Below are positions 6,266 to 7,285 of a DNA stretch of 7,285 nucleotides, one piece after another. The position numbers and the translations under genes are program-made. Positions within the stretch are counted from its first letter, which is position 1. Each line of letters opens with the position of its first letter. The stretch comes from Bacteroidales bacterium (GTDB lineage: Bacteria > Bacteroidota > Bacteroidia > Bacteroidales > JAADJA01), in NCBI GenBank assembly GCA_030635465.1, contig DAOVYU010000043.1:1-7285 (forward strand), in the 5' to 3' direction. A model generated the notes under the pieces. The model did not search any database, was not told where the DNA came from, and worked only from the letters and a program-made list of their open reading frames with translations.

Positions 6266-7156
6266 TTATTTTTCTAAAAGTGAAACGATCCTGTCAAACT
6301 CTTTTTCTGAGTTGAAGGGAATAACGATGCTCCCATTACCTTTAGTATTTCTTCTGATATCAACTTTGCTCCCATACATCTCGGATAAATCATTTTTAGC
6401 CATCATGTGTTTTTCAGGTAAAGCAGTGGGCTTAGTTTTTTTCGTTGGTGGTAACGCATGTCCGTTCAGTTCTTTAACAATGCGCTCAACATCTCTAACA
6501 GAAAGGTTTTTTGAGATGATGGCTTCTAATATTTGTAATTGGACATCAACCCTATCAATATTAATGATTGCCCTTGCATGCCCCATGGATATTTTTTCAT
6601 CCTTAATCGCCAGTTGGATATCAGGTGGAAGTTTTAAAAGCCGGATATAATTTGCAATGGTTGTACGGTCTTTCCCAATCCGTTCACTCAGAATTTCCTG
6701 TGTAATATTACATTCTTCAATTAAGCGTTGGTAACTGATAGCAATTTCCATTGAATTCAGATCTTTGCGATGGATGTTTTCGATCAGTGCCATTTCCAGC
6801 ATCTGCTGATCGTTTGCTACCCTGATAAAAGTCGGAACAAATTCTAATCCAGCTAATTTAGCTGCCCTAAACCTTCTTTCTCCCGAAATTAACTGGTATT
6901 TATCAAATCCAAGTTTTCGGACAGTAACAGGCTGAATGATTCCTTGTTCTTTTATGGAAACTGCTAATTCGTTCAATGATTTTTTTTCAAAAATATTTCG
7001 TGGTTGAAAAGGATTGGTCTCTATTTTATCTAGAGATATATTTGCAATGGCTCCCACTACATAATTACCCGAAATATCACTGGATGTAATATCCGTTTCA
7101 GGACTTTCTAAAATAGCACTCAATCCCCTTCCCAAAGCAGATTTTTTAGTTTTCAT
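6266..7156 (-). CDS. parB: Chromosome-partitioning protein ParB/Spo0J
   Basis: A 296-residue DNA-binding CTPase that loads at parS sites, spreads as a sliding clamp and, with ParA, segregates replication origins. The ATG at 7156-7154 gives the characteristic N-terminus MKTKKSALGRGLSAIL, which contains the ParA-stimulating LGRGL segment; a TTG two codons upstream is rejected. The ParB/Srx CTP-binding core spans about 41-135: EQGIIQPVTVRK (70-81), GERRFRAAK (92-100) and ENIHRKDLN (126-134). A helix-turn-helix for parS follows at about 150-175 (ITQEILSERIGKDRTTIANY), then ISMGHARAII (189-198), and a C-terminal dimerisation domain (about 254-296) after a Pro/Lys-rich linker. Length and domain order are complete. 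Its start overlaps the parA end by 11 bases, so the two are translated as a pair; the DUF5683 gene follows after about 61 bases. No parS site was recognised in this window. Confidence 0.97.
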   Translation of the reverse strand: MKTKKSALGRGLSAILESPETDITSSDISGNYVVGAIANISLDKIETNPFQPRNIFEKKSLNELAVSIKEQGIIQPVTVRKLGFDKYQLISGERRFRAAKLAGLEFVPTFIRVANDQQMLEMALIENIHRKDLNSMEIAISYQRLIEECNITQEILSERIGKDRTTIANYIRLLKLPPDIQLAIKDEKISMGHARAIINIDRVDVQLQILEAIISKNLSVRDVERIVKELNGHALPPTKKTKPTALPEKHMMAKNDLSEMYGSKVDIRRNTKGNGSIVIPFNSEKEFDRIVSLLEK

Positions 7157-7285
7157 TAACAATTGGAATTTGTTTATCAGATTCGTCGATATTGGTCAAT
7201 CCGTTTTTTTGTAATAATTCACGAGCCAGGTTCAGATAATTAATGGCACCTGTACTATCAGCATCGTGCATTATAATGGTTTCAC
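7146..7285 (-). CDS. parA: Chromosome-partitioning ATPase ParA/Soj, 3' end only
   Basis: The last 45 complete codons of a gene entering from the right edge, ending at the TAA at 7148-7146. The peptide ETIIMHDADSTGAINYLNLA followed by RELLQKN corresponds to the C-terminal part of ParA/Soj ATPases, where a GKPxxxYDxxSxGAxxYxxLA pattern precedes the last helix. After it comes a polar tail (about 18 residues, ending IPIVNEN) with no recognised motif. The catalytic Walker motifs lie outside the window. The identification rests on this tail plus its position directly upstream of, and overlapping, parB by 11 bases, the standard parAB arrangement. ParA forms the ATP-dependent nucleoid gradient that moves ParB-parS complexes. 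Confidence 0.88.
   Translation of the reverse strand, partial: ETIIMHDADSTGAINYLNLARELLQKNGLTNIDESDKQIPIVNEN

Noticed and set aside
6234..6650. 138-residue open frame on the plus strand antisense to parB and the DUF5683 gene.
   Set aside because: It lies wholly opposite well-supported genes, has no family motif, and its hydrophobic look comes from reading AT-rich codons backwards.
7279..7285. GTTTCAC at the window edge looks like one half of the canonical parS site TGTTTCACGTGAAACA.
   Set aside because: The palindrome would require G as the next base, making the parA codon CGT (Arg). ParA proteins usually have Gly here, needing GGT and hence C as the next base. Only seven bases match and the other half is not visible.
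1..7285. CRISPR array, tRNA/rRNA, insertion sequence, toxin-antitoxin or phage-defence system.
   Set aside because: No regularly spaced repeats, tRNA-like folds, transposase or integrase motifs, or defence-type domains are seen; nearly every base belongs to a recognised core gene or the T9SS cargo gene.

Overview
The window reads as an ordinary, densely coded piece of chromosome from a member of the Bacteroidota, probably an uncultured or environmental Bacteroidales/Marinilabiliales-like lineage. Four things point there: the DNA is AT-rich; the 699-residue secreted protein ends in a type A sorting domain of the type IX secretion system (T9SS), which is confined to this phylum; DUF5683 sits in a parA-parB-DUF5683-dapB order typical of the phylum; and start codons lack strong Shine-Dalgarno sequences while TAnnTTTG promoter boxes precede some genes. 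The exact genus cannot be read from the sequence.

Layout: (1) 1-611, minus strand: N-terminal two thirds of a D-alanine--D-alanine ligase, cut by the window edge. (2) 612-798: a 187-base divergent intergenic region with a promoter box on each strand and two short dyads. (3) 799-4839, plus strand: a tight three-gene run, namely a single-pass membrane protein with three PASTA domains, a large secreted T9SS cargo protein starting 4 bases after it, and an RluD-type pseudouridine synthase. (4) 4836-7285, minus strand: a second run, transcribed right to left as parA (3' end only), parB, a DUF5683 membrane protein and dapB. The two runs converge with their stop codons interlocked in one TTAA.

How the genes fit together: ddl makes the D-Ala-D-Ala dipeptide of peptidoglycan, dapB makes tetrahydrodipicolinate on the way to diaminopimelate (the cross-linking residue) and lysine, and PASTA domains in other bacteria bind cell-wall fragments or lipid II. 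The neighbourhood therefore has a cell-wall flavour, with chromosome segregation (parA/parB) and ribosome modification (rluD) beside it. The T9SS protein and the DUF5683 protein are the two members whose function is unknown.

I found no RNA genes, CRISPR array, insertion sequence, phage genes or clear intrinsic terminator, and no convincing novel system. The most useful leads are the kinase-less PASTA protein, the uncharacterised T9SS cargo embedded in a housekeeping operon, the DUF5683-parAB association, a dyad in the leader of the PASTA operon, and a promoter-like box that would make rluD mRNA leaderless.
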